64,000 nucleotides of DNA from Prescottella equi (GTDB lineage: Bacteria > Actinomycetota > Actinomycetes > Mycobacteriales > Mycobacteriaceae). Position 1 is the first letter of the stretch. The number at the start of each line of letters is the position of its first letter. Positions 62,115-64,000 of this stretch are shown here, in pieces. The stretch is taken from assembly GCF_020171745.1 (NCBI RefSeq), contig NZ_JAIVAH010000009.1:1-64000 (forward strand), in the 5' to 3' direction. The position numbers and the translations under genes are program-made. The notes beneath the pieces are model-generated. The model searched no databases. It was given only the letters and a program-made list of their open reading frames with translations, and was not told the origin of the DNA.

Positions 62115-63464
62115 ATGGGATCTCCGACCGTCACCGGGGCCGCCGTGCCGCCGGGCTCGGCCACCACCGACCAGCCCCCGAAGTCCAGTTTCAAGCGCGT
62201 CCTCACCGGCAGTATGGCCGGCGCCGTGCTCGAGTGGTACGACTTCGCGATCTACGGCATCCTCGCCGCGACCGTCCTCGGCCCGCTGTTCTTCCCCGGT
62301 GACGACGGCGTCGCGAAGCTGCTGCTGGCGCTCGCGACGCAGGGTCTCGGCTTCATCGCCCGCCCGTTGGGCGGCATCGTGTTCGGCCACCTCGGCGACA
62401 AGTTCGGCCGGAAGCCGATGCTGGTCACCACCTTCATCCTGCTGGGCACCGCGACGGCTGCGATCGGCCTGCTGCCGACGTACGACCAGATCGGCATCTG
62501 GGCCACGGTCCTGCTGGTGGTGCTGCGCATGATCCAGGGCTTCGCGCTCGGCGGCGAGTTCGGTGCCGCGGTGCTGCTGGTCAGCGAGTACGGCGAACCG
62601 AAGAAGCGCGGCTTCTGGGCGTCGTGGCCGCAGGCCGGAGCCCCGATGGGCACGGTGCTGGCGACCGTCATCGTCTCGGTCCTCGGCTTCTTCCTCAGCG
62701 ACGACGCGTTCGACCAGTGGGGCTGGCGTGTGGCCTTCCTGTTCGCGATCCCGCTGCTGATCGTCGGCTTCTGGGTGCGCCGCGGCGTCGAGGAGTCCCC
62801 GGTCTTCAAGGCCGCACAGGAGCAGGCCGCGAAGGCGCCTGCCACGCAGGAACGTTCGTCGATCCTCGAGGCGCTGCGCAGCCCGCGCGCCGTGCTGATC
62901 GGCCTGGGCATGCGCCTCGGCGAGAACATCGCGTTCTACGTGTACACGGTCTTCGTCATCGCCTACGCCACCACGTACTTCGACTTCCACCGCGGCGACA
63001 TCATCCTGGCCGTGACGTTCGCGTCGCTGTTCCAGTTCGTCGGCATGATCGGCGGCGGCGCGTGGTCGGACCGCGTCGGCCGCAAGAAGGCGATGCTCGT
63101 GCCCGCGATCATCCTCGTGGTGTGGGCGCCGGTGTTCTTCTGGCTGGTCCAGCTCGAGAGCCTGCCGATGCTCTGGCTCGGCGTGTGCGTGGGCGCGTTC
63201 TTCCACGGCATGCTCGCCGGCCCGGAGGCCGCGTGGATCACCGAACTGTTCCCGACCCGCTACCGCTACGCCGGCTCGTCGCTGGTGTTCCAGGGCTCGT
63301 CGATCATCGCGGGCGCCCCGGCCCCGTTCATCGCGGTCTGGCTGATCGAGAACTACGGTGTCGGCACGGTCGTCGGCTACCTGGTGGTGACGATGTCGAT
63401 CACCGTGGTGGCGCTGTTGCTGAGCCGGGAGACCAAGGGCGTCGACCTCGACGCGGTCGAGTGA
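62115..63464 (+). CDS. MFS permease, metabolite:H+ symporter type (aromatic/organic acid)
   Basis: A 449-aa major-facilitator permease with about 12 helices, MHS family (ProP/ShiA-like). LEWYDFAIYG opens helix 1, GHLGDKFGRKPMLV is the loop 2-3 signature and RMIQGFALGGEFGAAVLL helix 4. AAAGGA before the ATG. It starts 44 bp after the P450 gene and is likely co-transcribed, so it may import the P450 substrate or an acid made from it. A terminator follows. Confidence 0.88.
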   Translation: MGSPTVTGAAVPPGSATTDQPPKSSFKRVLTGSMAGAVLEWYDFAIYGILAATVLGPLFFPGDDGVAKLLLALATQGLGFIARPLGGIVFGHLGDKFGRKPMLVTTFILLGTATAAIGLLPTYDQIGIWATVLLVVLRMIQGFALGGEFGAAVLLVSEYGEPKKRGFWASWPQAGAPMGTVLATVIVSVLGFFLSDDAFDQWGWRVAFLFAIPLLIVGFWVRRGVEESPVFKAAQEQAAKAPATQERSSILEALRSPRAVLIGLGMRLGENIAFYVYTVFVIAYATTYFDFHRGDIILAVTFASLFQFVGMIGGGAWSDRVGRKKAMLVPAIILVVWAPVFFWLVQLESLPMLWLGVCVGAFFHGMLAGPEAAWITELFPTRYRYAGSSLVFQGSSIIAGAPAPFIAVWLIENYGVGTVVGYLVVTMSITVVALLLSRETKGVDLDAVE

Positions 63465-63500
63465 TCTCGACCCCCGGGTCTGCGGATCCGACCTGACGAC

Positions 63501-63544
63501 CGGGCCCCGGTCCGATCTCCCGCGTGGGATCGGGCCGGGGCCCG
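63501..63544 (+). terminator. Terminator after the permease gene
   Basis: CGGGCCCCGGTCCGAT (63501-63516) pairs with ATCGGGCCGGGGCCCG (63529-63544), allowing one G-T pair. Confidence 0.75.
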
Positions 63545-63592
63545 ACTCGTTCGGCATACTCGACGACGGTAGTTACAGACAGGAGACTTCGA

Positions 63593-64000
63593 ATGACCAT
63601 CGCACACAAGCTCGTCGGTCACGGCCCGGTCAAGGTGATCGCGCTGCACGGCTGGTTCGGCACGTCCGAGGGTTGGGGCATGCTCCCCGAGCTCGTCGAC
63701 ACCGACGCCTACACGTACGCGCTCATCGACTACCGGGGCTACGGTGCCCGCAAGGACGAGGCCGGCGAGTACACCCTCGAGGAGATCTCGGCGGACACCC
63801 TGGCCCTCGCCGACGAGCTGGGCTGGGACCGCTTCGCGCTGATCGGTCATTCGATGGGTGGCGCCGCCGCGCTGCGCGTGCTGGCCGACGCCCCCGAGCG
63901 CGTGACCGCGGTCATCGGCATCTCCCCCGTGCCCGCGTCGGGTGTCCCGTTCGACGCCGACAGCCAGGCGCTGTTCACGGGTGCCGAGAACGAGGACGGC
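63593..64000 (+). CDS. Alpha/beta hydrolase (cut by window end)
   Basis: The first 136 residues of an alpha/beta-hydrolase. ALHGWFGTSEGWG gives the oxyanion loop and IGHSMGGAAALR the nucleophile elbow (Ser near 86). The catalytic acid and His lie beyond the window. AGGAG precedes the ATG at 63593. It follows the permease gene after a terminator and is in the same direction. An ester, lactone or epoxide substrate is possible. Confidence 0.85.
   Translation, partial: MTIAHKLVGHGPVKVIALHGWFGTSEGWGMLPELVDTDAYTYALIDYRGYGARKDEAGEYTLEEISADTLALADELGWDRFALIGHSMGGAAALRVLADAPERVTAVIGISPVPASGVPFDADSQALFTGAENEDG

Overview
The window is high-GC actinobacterial DNA, most likely from a Rhodococcus (Nocardiaceae). 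A mycolyltransferase-type esterase points to a mycolate cell wall. Other pointers are F420-type enzymes, a Tat-exported cholesterol oxidase, an Hsa-type steroid-ring cluster, a P450RhF-like (CYP116B) self-sufficient P450 and a mycobacterial-type LexA box. The species cannot be told from the sequence. No rRNA, tRNA, CRISPR array or intact insertion sequence was found. Most of the window is accessory catabolism with its own local regulators.

0-5.4 kb: a tandem NTF2/SnoaL-fold protein, a lipoprotein, a secreted lipase, a DUF72 protein and a mycolyltransferase-like esterase. 5.4-12.5 kb: a steroid A/B-ring cluster (hsaD-kstD, a 72-aa ORF, hsaA-hsaC, divergent hsaB) with an IclR regulator and at least three matching 15-bp operator-like sites. 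12.6-23.3 kb: further steroid or CoA-ester genes (F420-type oxidoreductase, SnoaL-like protein, FadD19-like ligase, two SDRs, cholesterol oxidase), a VOC protein, an amidohydrolase and an old-yellow-enzyme (OYE) reductase. 23.3-27 kb: a decayed strip (frameshifted membrane protein, ABC-ATPase relic) around an SOS-boxed 13E12/HNH gene, then RNase HI and a DNA glycosylase.

27-34 kb: a flavin-monooxygenase/ADH/SDR/PrpD/F420 cluster facing a LuxR regulator, plus a FabG-like SDR. 34-40 kb: an aldehyde dehydrogenase, three SnoaL-like genes, a KstR2-like TetR and a second OYE reductase. A 16-bp palindromic motif links the TetR promoter, the SnoaL-OYE operon and the distant first OYE gene. 40-46.6 kb: FMO-TetR-hydrolase-ADH divergent from SDR-ALDH. 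Read in order these enzymes could convert a ketone to an ester, then alcohol, aldehyde and acid. The promoters share a TAGAC-N4-GTCTA site with the operon at 48.3-50.7 kb.

46.6-52.9 kb: a phosphotransferase, a small acyl-CoA-type operon, two pseudogenes (a DUF7064/7065-like relic and an arylsulfatase) and two tandem TetR genes. 52.9-58.5 kb: a homogentisate operon (hmgA, an unknown gene, fahA and two CoA-transferase subunits), every junction overlapping by 4 bp, with a MarR regulator and two matching MarR-site candidates. No recognisable maleylacetoacetate isomerase is present. 58.7-64 kb: an IclR regulator, the fused P450, an aromatic-acid-type permease and the start of an alpha/beta hydrolase.

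Recurring themes are NTF2-fold small proteins beside redox enzymes, long overlapping operons, strong hairpin terminators between convergent genes, and two hairpins that cover ribosome-binding sites.
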